Source: Gonocerus acuteangulatus (Eukaryota > Arthropoda > Insecta > Hemiptera > Coreidae). From it: a DNA stretch of 64,000 nt. Under the pieces are notes generated by a model that saw nothing but the letters and a program-made list of their open reading frames with translations, did no database searches and had not been told where the DNA came from. Both the position numbers and the translations under genes were made by a program. Shown here piece by piece: positions 22,811-32,629 of the stretch. Position 1 is the first letter of the stretch; every line of letters begins with the position of its first letter. The stretch spans positions 99,625,717-99,689,716 of the forward strand of contig OX328124.1 of the NCBI GenBank assembly GCA_946811695.1, in the 5' to 3' direction.

Positions 22811-24096
22811 AATAGGGAGGTTTACGAAGCTCATCATAAAATAAAATAAATAAATAAATAGAAAGGTAAAATTAGTTAGAATGTAGCTTAAATCAGGATT
22901 AAAAATGTTTTATTTCTAATCAGCCTAAAATGTTGAGATAAATAACATTTGAATAGTCTTGTAGCTTAGAAGATACAAGTTAAAATTCGAACTTCGTCAA
23001 AGGTCATACAAACAAACTTTTGGTACTCACAATTTCGTAAAAGTATACTGCGCATATTCTAATTTAAAAAAAAAAATCGTCAATTTAGTAATAAAACGAA
23101 GTGCATTTCTGGTTTAAACCGTGAAAACTCTCAGAATGATTCAAACTTTTCGAATTGCTTTAAAGGAACAAGTCATGCTATTCTAACGGTTGGGAAAGGT
23201 TTTATAGTGAAATAAATGTCACGGAGTGAACTAAACATCTACGGCACAAGTGCCTATATTTTACTTACAATTAATGTTAAAGGAATTTTCTGGCGGAGGA
23301 AACACCACAAAATATGATTTATCTATTCGTGATTTTAACTCATACTTTTCAGATTTTTGGATCTTTTGAAAAATTTATTCATTTGTTGATTAGCAACTTT
23401 TGGATTGAAGTCAATAATAAAGAAATCAACGTACCCATGCAACGAAGTACTTGGCTTCGTGGAAATATTTATAATTTTCTTGTGAACAGAATCACTCTCA
23501 AATGCTGAACTATTTAGTTTAAACTAGGTTACACCATAGTCTTACCATTGTCTTAATATACATCGGTTGGAGTATTTTGCGATTTTTTTTTTTTATATTA
23601 CACACCATACTCAGTGCTACTTCAACAGTGGATTGATAATTAGGTATTTACGTCGAAAGCTCTCACCCACAGAACTCTAACCCATGCCAGTGACTACGGT
23701 CTCCACCAACAGTTATGACAACAGTATATTTACTGGCGGACAGTAGATTATTTACTCTAGTTACACCGCTTGCATTCTCAATCCCTAATTTTCTCCTTTG
23801 CTCCCTATGCGCCATGTATTCACAGGAGCGGAGACTTGCTCGTCACTTGAACGCTGGGGCTTCACGTTCTACAGCAGTTCTTCGATAAGGACATTCCGTG
23901 ATGAGTTGATCCTCAGTCAGACAGCATGATTCGAGATAGCAGGATCCTCTAGTAATACTACAGTGAGTTCGTGCACAGCGATATTCGCTTCTATCATCCT
24001 AACTGAATCAGAAGGGCTCAAATGCAACCAAAATATTGATTGAATCCAACTAACAATACAACTAAAAGATAAAAACAGATTTAAATACACATATCG
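22811..24096. other. no recognised feature
   Basis: AT-rich. The frames at 23314-23508 and 23917-24231 have no recognisable similarity, and the latter overlaps MITE E. Nothing else seen. Confidence 0.35.
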
Positions 24097-24323
24097 CACT
24101 AATATTTCTAAAGTGAACCAACTCAAAAATCGGTGTTTTTCACTTATGACTATGTAAGACATGGTAAATATTTCTTTATCAATCATGAAACCTAGCTTCA
24201 GACCTTCAACACCAGAGGGCACTTGCGTCACCCTGTCTTAACGCTATTCCCCCTATATAGGCAAGAGTGACACATTTTTAGTTGAGTTTTATTTTGAGTT
24301 GTGTCTCTTTAGAAATACTAGTG
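24097..24323. mobile_element. short TIR element (MITE E), copy 2
   Basis: Left end CACTAATATTTCTAAAGTG; right end is the inverse of CACTAGTATTTCTAAAGAG, with the inverted repeat extending to CAACTCAAAA (about 31 bp). It starts with CACTA but shows no clear 3-bp target duplication (TCG versus GGA), so CACTA superfamily membership is unproven. Confidence 0.7.
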
Positions 24324-25079
24324 GGATATATTAAAAATGGAACAATTTTCTAGCTGTTAATGATACTAGCAGATGATGCACCAAAAAAGTTGCTTATTGC
24401 TTATGTTTCATTAATTGAAAATCATCACCATCAGTAAATTTTAAATCTAACATTTTAAACAGGAAAAGTGCTTAAAAGACAATGATTCAGGTTGTAACGC
24501 AAAAATTTACTAGTTCATTTATTGACAATAAGGCATTCATCTTTTCGTATGTTTTAATTAGTTTCTCAAAAATTTGAGTTAATTATTTGGCAGCAGTTTC
24601 AGATTGCAGGCACCTAATTAGGGTAAGTCTAAAAACGTTTCCAACAGTAATCTCTTGAGTTTTTATTTACACCAATGTGGCAGTATCTGATAACACTGCC
24701 TGATTCTTGGACAATGTTATTAGACCATGAGGATCAACTCTTTAAGGACAAAATCGCTCTTTTGTACATCTGACATTAATTTTATTATCATTTTTTCTAT
24801 ATAATGGGCTCACAGAAGATTCGATAAATGGAAAAAAATATGTGTGAACAAGACAAAGAGAAGATCCCCAAATATCGTAGATTTGATTTTAAAACGTTAA
24901 ATTTAATATAGCTACTTCGTCAGGTTGTATTTTTAATTTATCTTATATGGTTTCCAATATTTAACGGAATCTTATGTAATGAATTATTTTATTACAGCCT
25001 ATAAATCATTAGCTAATGGAAATCCAGTGCAAATCAAGACTTATTGAAAATCACCATCAGGGCTGTTCGCTTAGTACGC
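24324..25079. other. no recognised feature
   Basis: AT-rich. A weak CCTGACGAAGTAGC motif on the minus strand near 24920 resembles the FB motif without a matching stem. Confidence 0.3.
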
Positions 25080-25465
25080 TACTAAATGAAGACGTTTCGC
25101 AAGGAGAACGTACCGCCGGCCTCAAACGTTTAGATAAATGCGTAATGACGTGTTTTGACCGGGAGCGGGTGAGCCACCAGGCCCGACCAATAAAAAAGTC
25201 GTCGCTCCCAGAGTTATGGTTCCCCTGCCAGGCCGACCTGACGTTTCTATTACTCCTATACAACAGGTGGTCATCCAATAAATAATAAAGGATTAGACCA
25301 AACGTAAAATTAAATTATCAAAGTTGTTTCGTTATAACAGGACCTCGATGGGCTCCTGTGATTGAAATATCGTCAACGTCCACGCCGCTGGCCGGGACCC
25401 CCGAGCAGTCGTTTGTCCTAAACCCGTTTCGAGAAACCTCCTACCGGCGAGAGAGAGAGGGATTC
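25080..25465. other. GC-rich patch, unrecognised
   Basis: CpG-containing sequence (GTACCGCCGGCC at 25108, GCCGCTGGCCGGGACCCCC at 25383) in an AT-rich neighbourhood, open on both strands for 70-90 codons (25016-25285 plus, 25057-25278 minus). Compared by eye with rRNA and tRNA without a match. It ends in a short GA-rich run. Confidence 0.3.
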
Positions 25466-25875
25466 AGAGAGAAAGAAAGAGAGACCATGCAGAATCTTTA
25501 TTAATAAATTTGTTCCGGGTTATAAGATTATGTGTAATATATTCAAACAGACACAATATTTAACCATATATTTGAGCGTGTGTTTTTCTTTATGTGGAGT
25601 TCTTTTTTTTTTCTACAGCCGTTTAATATCGTCTTTAAAACACAAAATATAGCAGTAAACACTATCACTCTAAAACATAAGCTTATCGTTTATTTATTTA
25701 TTTGTCACAACTAGGATAAAGATGTGTTGGCAATTTTTCATCTGAATTATATTAAATATAATAACACTTGTGTTTATTGCCTGACGTTAGAGGGCAGTTC
25801 ATGGATGTTAGCAACCAAGTGACAAACGTCTCTCTGGCAGTAATGCTTTACGACAGTTTAAATATAATAATAAGT
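25466..25875. other. no recognised feature
   Basis: AT-rich, nothing seen. Confidence 0.35.
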
Positions 25876-26647
25876 AGAGCCCGGAAGATAGGCATTTATT
25901 TTTGGTTAAAATAGGCAGGCAAAAAGGCACTTGAAATACTGAAAATAGGCAATATTGTAATTAAAATAGGCATTTATCAGGAGTGAAGGCAAAAAGGAAT
26001 CTTACTCATTATTAATGAAAATATGTATTTTAAATACTCATTCATTTCTTTGTTATCAATTTATCACAGAATTAGTGTACTTACTCTTACTTTCCCTTCT
26101 TACAAGCAACAACAAGATGCTTTTTCAAAGTATCAACTCTCATAGACCTTCTAAGAAAAAATGTTTTTCATTATGGAAAAACTTCCTCTGCTTTATCTTA
26201 TAATTTCTAAATCCGGAATACCAGGTAATTACACCATTGTCACAGCAAAAGGGGTGCTATTCATTATGCTTGTGCATTCCTTCTACTAAGGAAGGCTCTG
26301 TTATTTACAGAGGGCCAATCCACGGGTTGGGCAAATAAGCTTCCGAATTGATATTTGTGACGGCAAAATGTAATTTAATTTGTGAAATCTTTTTTGTTTT
26401 CGACGAACTGAAATTCGAAATTCGTTATGTGCTTTTTAAAATGTTTAAATCGCAGAAAAAAATTGCATAACGAGCAAAAAAGGCAAAAAAAGGCTTTAAA
26501 TCTTAAAATAGCCAAAATAGGCAAAAAAGGCAAAATAAAAATTGTCTCTACACTTTTGTCTAATGCACGGAAACATATTTATTTCTATCTGATTCTTCAA
26601 TATATCCATTCAGATAAAAAAGGCATTTTGCCTAACTTCCGGGCTTT
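25876..26647. mobile_element. TIR transposon with ~10-bp target duplication and AAATAGGC repeats
   Basis: Ends AGAGCCCGGAAG (left) and the inverse of AAAGCCCGGAAG (right). AATAATAAGT lies immediately outside both ends (25866-25875 and 26648-26657). Both subterminal zones hold many AAAATAGGC / AAAAAAGGC motifs, likely transposase-binding repeats. The duplication length suggests hAT (8) or Mutator-like (8-11), uncertain because the site is AT-repetitive. A minus-strand segment near 26100-26190 (VDTLKKHL then ACKKGK) might be a zinc-finger remnant. No intact transposase. Confidence 0.75.
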
Positions 26648-26736
26648 AATAATAAGTAATATAAATTATAATAATATAACTTCTACGACTTCTAAGATAC
26701 AAAATACAACTTCATAAATTCTTAGACTAATAAAAT

Positions 26737-26920
26737 GTGGGTCTCCCCATGGACCTTGGATTCTCTTGTGTGCGATGTGGGTTCGAGTCCCGCCTGCAGC
26801 AGATTAATTTTAGGGCCCGTGAGGGAATTTCCAGCTCCACCATGAATGTTTAAGAAGGGTGGCAACCTATAGATAACCCGGCGATAATGGTCTAGACGTC
26901 GATGCGCCGTCAAAAAATAA
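26737..26920 (+). repeat. tRNA-related SINE with shared 3' hairpin
   Basis: Head GGGTCTCCCCATGGACCTTGG with the A-box part deleted, B-box GGTTCGAGTCCC, then a body with GGGTGGCAACCTATAGATA. The 3' hairpin is CGGCG ... CGCCG (loop containing TAATGGTCTAGACG), then an A-rich tail. AATAAAAT occurs on both sides, a possible target duplication. The last 60 bases match the 5S-derived SINE at 44537. Confidence 0.75.
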
Positions 26921-27174
26921 AATAACTTTTACAGTTAAAGTGATTATTAAAAGAATAATATTATGCTCCTGAACAGCTATAAGAACTTTCCTAATTTATT
27001 GATCTTCCGCATTTTAGGTAATTTATGACGCTCTGAAGTATAAGCATTTCTATTTCAGCAGATTTAGCACAGAAATACCAACAACTTTCTGGTTCCCTCC
27101 ATCCCCTTACAATTCTGAGTGAGCCAAACTGAGATCCATTGCTAACCCGACAATTCATCTAGCCGTTTCCGAAC

Positions 27175-27355
27175 TTTTTTTTTTTTTTTTACGGCGCGTC
27201 TACATCTAGGTCATTAGCGCCGACATCCAGGGTGCAGCGAGGAATTTTCCCAGCGAGCCCTGAGATCAGAAAATTCCTGCCGGAGGTGGGAATCGAACCC
27301 ACCATCTCCCGCTTATGAATCCAAGGCGCTAGCCACTAGACCACGGGAGACCCCC
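27175..27355 (-). repeat. tRNA-Glu-like SINE (SINE-1)
   Basis: Minus-strand head GGGGTCTCCCGTGGTCTAG with intact A and B boxes. Terminal stem CGGCGC / GCGCCG, with one loop change (GTAGAC for GTAGAT). PolyA of about 16. Confidence 0.88.
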
Positions 27356-27359
27356 CGTT

Positions 27360-28076
27360 TCCGAACTAAACGTATCTCCTCGAATGATATCTTTAAGCAA
27401 ATGCTAATATTGCGACCCGAAGACCCATTTTCAGGGCACTGACATTGACCTCTAACTAGGAACCAGGAATTATAATTACCCTTCAGGGTCGTGAGGCCAC
27501 TGCTTGAGGCAGGTTGAAGGTTTCCAGGACCGTCCTCTCCCAATACTTCACAGGCATAACATGACGTAAGGTACAAACGTGGTATTCCTTTGGTCTGAAT
27601 CATCAAAGCAACAGTCACGAATTTACATATTGACTTTTAATATTTTGTTCACTAACTCATTTCCTGAGAAAATATATTTTTTTGTAATTTTTTTAGCCCC
27701 AACGAAGGCAATTTGCTATGATTTAAGCATAAAACAAGGACATTGAAATGTTCACCTTTTCAGTAAATTAGAAACCTATAATATACCTATACGTCAAAAG
27801 TATATCACATCTGACTTGACAGAACGTAAAGAACATGTAAGAGAAAATCTGACACCAAAGCATATACCAAGCCATATGTTCAAGTAAGATTACATCAAAA
27901 GTTAAGATGAGGATTTAGGATCATTTAAGAGTAAGATGGTTACATCTTATCCACCCCATATAACTTACGTTTTACATAGCCAGAAAAGGTATGCAAATAG
28001 CCATCGAAGCTTTGCAGAAAAAAATGATGATATTAACGACACTAACTAGCGGACTTTTATTCTTTGCGAGATTCCC

Positions 28077-28109
<33 letters not shown>

Positions 28110-28169
28110 CACTTAACAAAACTTGAAAAACAAAAAATTTACCAATAACACAAGTCAACATTTCATCTC
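27360..28169. other. no recognised gene
   Basis: 27360-27620 has balanced composition and an open minus-strand frame whose far end runs into the SINE, so the frame is not trusted. An A run lies at 28081-28109. Confidence 0.3.
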
Positions 28170-28655
28170 AAAAAGCACCCGGAACGTTGTGGTCATTTTG
28201 GGGTTTTTGGGGTCGCTGATTACTATGAGCGGGTTGATTAGCCTTCATGAAATGAGATTCAAGGTCATTTGGAGGGTAAAAAATAATAGAAAACATAGTG
28301 AAAAACTGAAAACATTCATGCTTATGTTATTGATGTCCCTGAGTCCGAACCCGTAGTTTGTTTGACTCGCACTACCTCCCAGAAAATGAATTTTGAATGA
28401 TTTTTTTCGGATTTTGTCTACGTTTTTACTCTATTTGACGTTCAAATGACCCCTAGGAAAAGGCGTAAAGGTCAAACAAACTACGGATTCCACTCAGGGA
28501 CCTCAAAAACGAAGGCATGAATGTTTTCAGATTTTTACTACGGGTTTTTCTCTATTTGACCTTCAAATGACCTCAAATCTGATGTGATGAAGGTTAATAA
28601 ACCCGCTCATTGTAATCAGTGACCCCGAAAACACCATAAGCACCATACCGCCGTT
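28170..28655. repeat. ~480-bp near-palindrome
   Basis: GATTACTATGAGCGGGTTGA and AACATTCATGC (left) return in inverse at 28584-28620 and about 28517-28527. CCCGTAGTTTGTTTGA and GTCCCTGAGT also pair across a centre near 28420. It may be a fold-back MITE; no target duplication was identified. Confidence 0.6.
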
Positions 28656-29679
28656 TTTTTTTAAGATCAAATGTTGACAAATGTAATTATCATCAGTAAT
28701 CCATTAAATTTATTAAGTTATTGAATGGATCATCTCTATTTCATTATAAATATATTATAATGTATTTCATGCATTAAATATTACAGTTCATTAATATATT
28801 TATTTTACATTCTTTATATTTAAAAAAATTATAATTTATTACTATAAAATATGATTCCATGCGTATTATTACTCAAATTACATAACATTAGGGCTAATAT
28901 CATTATGAGGATTTTGTTTTTATGAGCAGTAATATTAATGATAATAATAATTATAAAAAAAATCGATCATTTTCGCATCTATATCATTTTCATTAATTAA
29001 TATCGTATTTCACCAGGAACGTGCCAACCAATAAACGAATTAGGACGAGAACGTAATTTTATACGTTCCTTTCTTATCATGGAAATGTGCTGTTCCGAAA
29101 AACTTAGCGACGAAGTCATTTTAATCATTCATAAATGCAAAGTAATTGAAAACGATTAAATTTATATTTATTATCGCACCGGATGCATTAAAATGCCTGG
29201 GTAAAATATTACAAAACATAAAGACGACCTTTGCAGACGAAATGGGATAATCTTCAATACCAAACGTCGACAATGACAAAGTGTGTTTCCTTCATTACAT
29301 TTCTGTTATTATGCTCACTCCTTCCTCCTGACCACAAATGAGAATTGACCACAAGTCATTGCCGGCGAAAATGGACAAGAATACAGGATCATCTACCAGC
29401 TCTTGCAAATTGACTCATCATCTAAGGATGCTCGTTGTGGAGTAAATGTAATATATGAGTGGTTACTGAAATATTCGCCAAATTGTAACAATTGCTTATC
29501 CAGTTTTTACCATAATCTCTATATGCAAATCATACAATTTGGCAGATCAATCAGAATATGTCAATTATTCAGTATATAAGTAATCGAAATGAAGATTTAT
29601 TGTATATATGTGTATATATAAATTATCTCTTCTAATAATCCTCATTATTCTCCTAATTAATCAACACAAATTTGTTTTA
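28656..29679. other. no recognised feature
   Basis: Very AT-rich, no credible coding or shared repeats. Confidence 0.4.
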
Positions 29680-29825
29680 AGCGAAGGGTGGAATTGCCAG
29701 GGTTTGGTCGTTATTTCTTAATAAAACTTCATTTTACATGTGCAAATGGGTTTTATTCTTTGCCGACGTTTCGGCTTGAAATTCAAGCGTTCATCAGGGT
29801 TGTAAAACCAGTTGGACAGAGTTAA

Positions 29826-30760
29826 CCCTAAAATCACAACGTGGGGTCACCCCTGACCCCTGAGTTCTGAAAATATTTGTTATTTCCTACACATTCCAGC
29901 TGTTAAACATGTCCGATCCTCTACCTTCCTGTCCTGACATGGTGATCATAATAGAGAGCCAGGCTTTCCTCATACCTATCCCTCTGAACGAATATAAACC
30001 CTTTGGGTCACGGGTGACCCCACGTTGTGGTTTATGTAACATTTTTACTTATCGAATTTAGTATGTCTGACGATAAATTATTTTGCACTGAAGATGAAAT
30101 TTGCAATGAGTTGCTTTGCTAAATTGTAGAAGAGAAAAAAATAGAGTTTGGAGACGTTTTGGATTGTGAAAACAGTGAAATTGGTGAAGTATTTGATACA
30201 AGTAAAAAAGAGGATGGCCATATATACGATTTCGTGTTTTTGATCGTAAAAAAGACAGGAAGGCTGTAACACATTGTGCAAAGTGTAGTAAGAGTCTGTG
30301 TGCTAAACACAGGCAAAGTATATCTGAAATGTGTATAAAAGAATAACAATATTTATATTTGCTGATCATTATAATGTGTATAAATTCAAGTCACTATTTT
30401 TTTTTTCCTTTTTAAAACAATTTTACATATTATAGTATTTTTTTTATTCAAGCTGTCATAAAGACAAAATATTAACGGAGAAAACGTTATATTTAATGTT
30501 GATATTCAGAGGACAAATATTCCAATAAACTTATGTCTAAATTTGTGGTATGTTGATGTTTGATTTCCCACTCCCCCATTTCACACTTAAATAAGATTAT
30601 TTGGTTAAAAATTGTTACATTATACATCGTACTAATCTTAAAATACCATTTCAGAAACCTAACACGAAATCTATAAAAGAATTTCGAAAGACTAGATGGG
30701 GTCTTATATGACCCTACATTGTAGGATTTGTAACAGCTTTATCATGTTGTGATTCCAGAG
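29826..30760 (+). mobile_element. nonautonomous piggyBac-type element
   Basis: TTAA on both sides (29822-29825 and 30761-30764), the hallmark piggyBac target. Ends CCCTAAAATCACAACGTG (left) and the inverse of CTCTGGAATCACAACATG (right). Two inner GGGTCACnn / nnTGACCCC blocks (near 29845 and 30006, 30700) are likely subterminal repeats. It retains only the two extremes of a transposase gene (see next entry) and must have relied on a transposase in trans. Removing it reunites the arms of the host FB2 element. Confidence 0.88.
30063..30346 (+). pseudogene. piggyBac transposase, internally deleted
   Basis: An ATG at 30063 opens an acidic N-terminus (MSDDKLFCTEDEI...) with a stop at codon 20, then EEKKIEFGDVLD and SEIGEVFDTS in the same frame. 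In another frame, 30245-30346 encodes a basic, Cys/His-rich C-terminus (HCAKCSK-SLCAKH ... MC, ending TAA) typical of the C-terminal cysteine-rich domain of piggyBac transposases. The whole catalytic DDD region is gone. The join is near 30220-30245. Recognition rests on the Cys pattern plus the TTAA element around it. Confidence 0.75.
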
Positions 30761-31095
30761 TTAATAATAGTTTATAAATTTACAAAAAGATTCCAAAAAA
30801 TAGACAATCATTATACAGAAATGATTTTCTATTTTTATTTTTTTTTTCTGTATAATGTTTCTATTTTTCTTTATAATGATTTTCTATTTTTTTGAATATT
30901 TTTGTAAATTTATAAACTAGTATTAACTCTGTACTACTTGTTTTACAGCAATGAAGGCTTCAATTTCAAGCCGAAACTTCGGCAGACAATGAAACCCATT
31001 TTCACATGTAAAATGAAGTTTTATTTAGAAATAACGACCGAACCCTGACAATTCCTATCTTCGCATCACCAATGTTCAACGATCTCCTTTCAAAT

Positions 31096-31479
31096 AAATT
31101 TGTTTTTTATTTACAAACACATATTCAGTTTTGGATGTATGAGGCATTTTTCAATACAGAAAATAGCACTTCTTTTTAATTTTCTAGTGCAAAATTGTTT
31201 TAAATAAATTCCCAATATGTATTGTGCCCTTCTTAACATGACTGGCGCGGATGGGGGGCACAAATCCCCCCCAGTTTTTTTATTCAACCTTGAATAAGTA
31301 GCAAGAAAGTCAAGAATCAGTCAGGGTTTTTATAATAATAAATAAAAATAAAGAAAAAAGAAGATAAATTTGTTGGTATTGACCTACGTCACATACAACC
31401 AAATAAATAAATATATTTATATATAGATAAATAAAGCTGTTATAATATTTTATTTTATTCATGTTGACGTTCTACACTT

Positions 31480-31481
<2 letters not shown>
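31096..31481. other. no recognised feature
   Basis: AT-rich with a GC scrap (GGCGCGGATGGGGGGC) at about 31243. Nothing assignable. Confidence 0.35.

Positions 31482-31540
<59 letters not shown>
31482..31540. repeat. (TA)n microsatellite
   Basis: Nearly pure TA run just upstream of the LINE. Confidence 0.95.
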
Positions 31541-31543
<3 letters not shown>

Positions 31544-31606
31544 TTCTTTTATATTAGGACGCATGGGGTCGTTAAAGCAGTCTTCCTTTATTATACTACT
31601 TTATTT

Positions 31607-31655
31607 AATAGGCCCGACATGTTTCGCGCATCTTTTCTTCGCACCTCTTCCCCTG
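31607..31655 (-). other. ribozyme-like motif before the LINE ORF1
   Basis: Minus strand: GGGGAAGAGGTGC-(loop)-GCGCGAAACATG with a short GTGC/GCGC stem. Same format as the motifs in the FB elements, but the CTGA box is degenerate. It may overlap the LINE leader by chance. Confidence 0.25.
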
Positions 31656-32629
31656 AAGAGAAAACGTGGACTGAAGTCCAGCGCCCCACACGGACCACTG
31701 ATGAACTACAGACGACGGACGAACGACGAAGACAGCCCTCGAGCCCTATTGGGCCACGGAGCCCCTACACCATTGGCCCGCATAGTCTACAAAGCAGGGC
31801 TATAAAGGAGGGAAAATCCGGGAAAAAAAATCATGACCACCCGCTGGACAACATTGCCGCGCAGCTCAACACGGAACATATCGTGTCCGTGAAAAGAATG
31901 AGCAAGACTCAAACCGACGGTACTAGGGTCCCCATTTCCCCCCTTCTTTGTACCTTTACGCACAAATTCAACCCTTCTCACCTCAAATCGATCACCTCGA
32001 TCGATCAAATCAAAATTAATTTTAAACCCTACAGGGAGGACAAAGGCATCTCCCAGTGTTTTAGGTGTCAGCGCTTCGGGCACACCAAAAACAACTGTAA
32101 CCTCCGCGAGCGCTGTGTCCGCTGTGGCAGTAACCACACATCCAAGGATTGTGATCGAGTCCAAAACGCCCTAAAATGCACCAACTGTGGTGAACAGCAT
32201 CCCGCCTCCTACAGGCAATGTACAGCCCGTCTTCAACTCCTCGAGAAGAGCCGAACAGCCCGCCAGACTATAGTAGGCCCCCCGGCTAACATACCAACAC
32301 GCACATATCGCACAGTTGACCCTGGTTTCAGCTACTCTAACGCATTCACAGGACACACATCACAATTACCCCCACCACCACCCACACAAGCACTTCCACC
32401 CAGAAACACACCCTCACAACAGAACCCCCGACCAGCTCTGCTGCCCACTCCACCAACACCACCCACTTACCAATTACCTACACAAAACAAACCACTACAA
32501 CACACAAGTGACGGAACACCAGCATGGGTAGAACGAATCACTAACACAATGACTGACATGATGTCCATGCTCATGTCACAAGTACGCTCACTAGTAGAAC
32601 TTATGACTAAACTGATCTCGACAAAATGA
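31619..32629 (+). CDS. LINE ORF1 protein (gag-like, CCHC zinc knuckles)
   Basis: 336 codons. The protein should bind element RNA and form the ribonucleoprotein with ORF2p. A region at about residues 75-140 (HPLDNIAAQL... to IKINFKPYRE) resembles the domain that precedes zinc knuckles in insect retroposon gag proteins. Three zinc knuckles follow: C147-C150-H155-C160 (CX2CX4HX4C), C166-C169-H173-C178, and C187-C190-H194-C201. The C-terminal half is a Pro/Gln/Thr-rich linker ending in a short helix. The stop overlaps the next start as ATGA. The first 70 residues are less certain: an overlapping frame (to 31805) is also open there, so the true start may differ or a frameshift may exist. Confidence 0.85.
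   Translation: MFRASFLRTSSPEEKTWTEVQRPTRTTDELQTTDERRRQPSSPIGPRSPYTIGPHSLQSRAIKEGKSGKKNHDHPLDNIAAQLNTEHIVSVKRMSKTQTDGTRVPISPLLCTFTHKFNPSHLKSITSIDQIKINFKPYREDKGISQCFRCQRFGHTKNNCNLRERCVRCGSNHTSKDCDRVQNALKCTNCGEQHPASYRQCTARLQLLEKSRTARQTIVGPPANIPTRTYRTVDPGFSYSNAFTGHTSQLPPPPPTQALPPRNTPSQQNPRPALLPTPPTPPTYQLPTQNKPLQHTSDGTPAWVERITNTMTDMMSMLMSQVRSLVELMTKLISTK

Larger units (their letters stand above)
29680..31095. mobile_element. fold-back element FB2, split by piggyBac
   Basis: The left arm (29684-29821) and right arm (about 30770-31078) are inverted copies. AATTGCCAGGGTTTGGTCG versus the inverse of AATTGTCAGGGTTCGGTCG, then TAAAACTTCATTTTACATGT on both. The pairing continues past the piggyBac insertion (TAGTTTATAAATTTACAAAA). 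Each arm has the ribozyme-like motif: CTGATGAACGCTTGAATTTC... on the minus strand near 29790 and CAATGAAGGCTTC...GCCGAAAC on the plus strand near 30960. The outer right sequence (GTTCAACGATCTCC) matches the copy at 57.7 kb. Confidence 0.75.

Noticed and set aside
24097..24323. Assigning MITE E firmly to CACTA/EnSpm because the ends begin CACTA
   Set aside because: The flanks do not show the expected 3-bp duplication (TCG versus GGA).
27313..27618. 101-codon minus-strand frame
   Set aside because: Its C-terminal part is SINE-1 sequence and the rest matches nothing recognised.
31461..31805. 114-codon frame overlapping the start of LINE ORF1
   Set aside because: Half is a TA microsatellite read as YIYI, and it stops before the zinc knuckles. 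It could mark a frameshift near the ORF1 start, noted there, but is not an independent gene.
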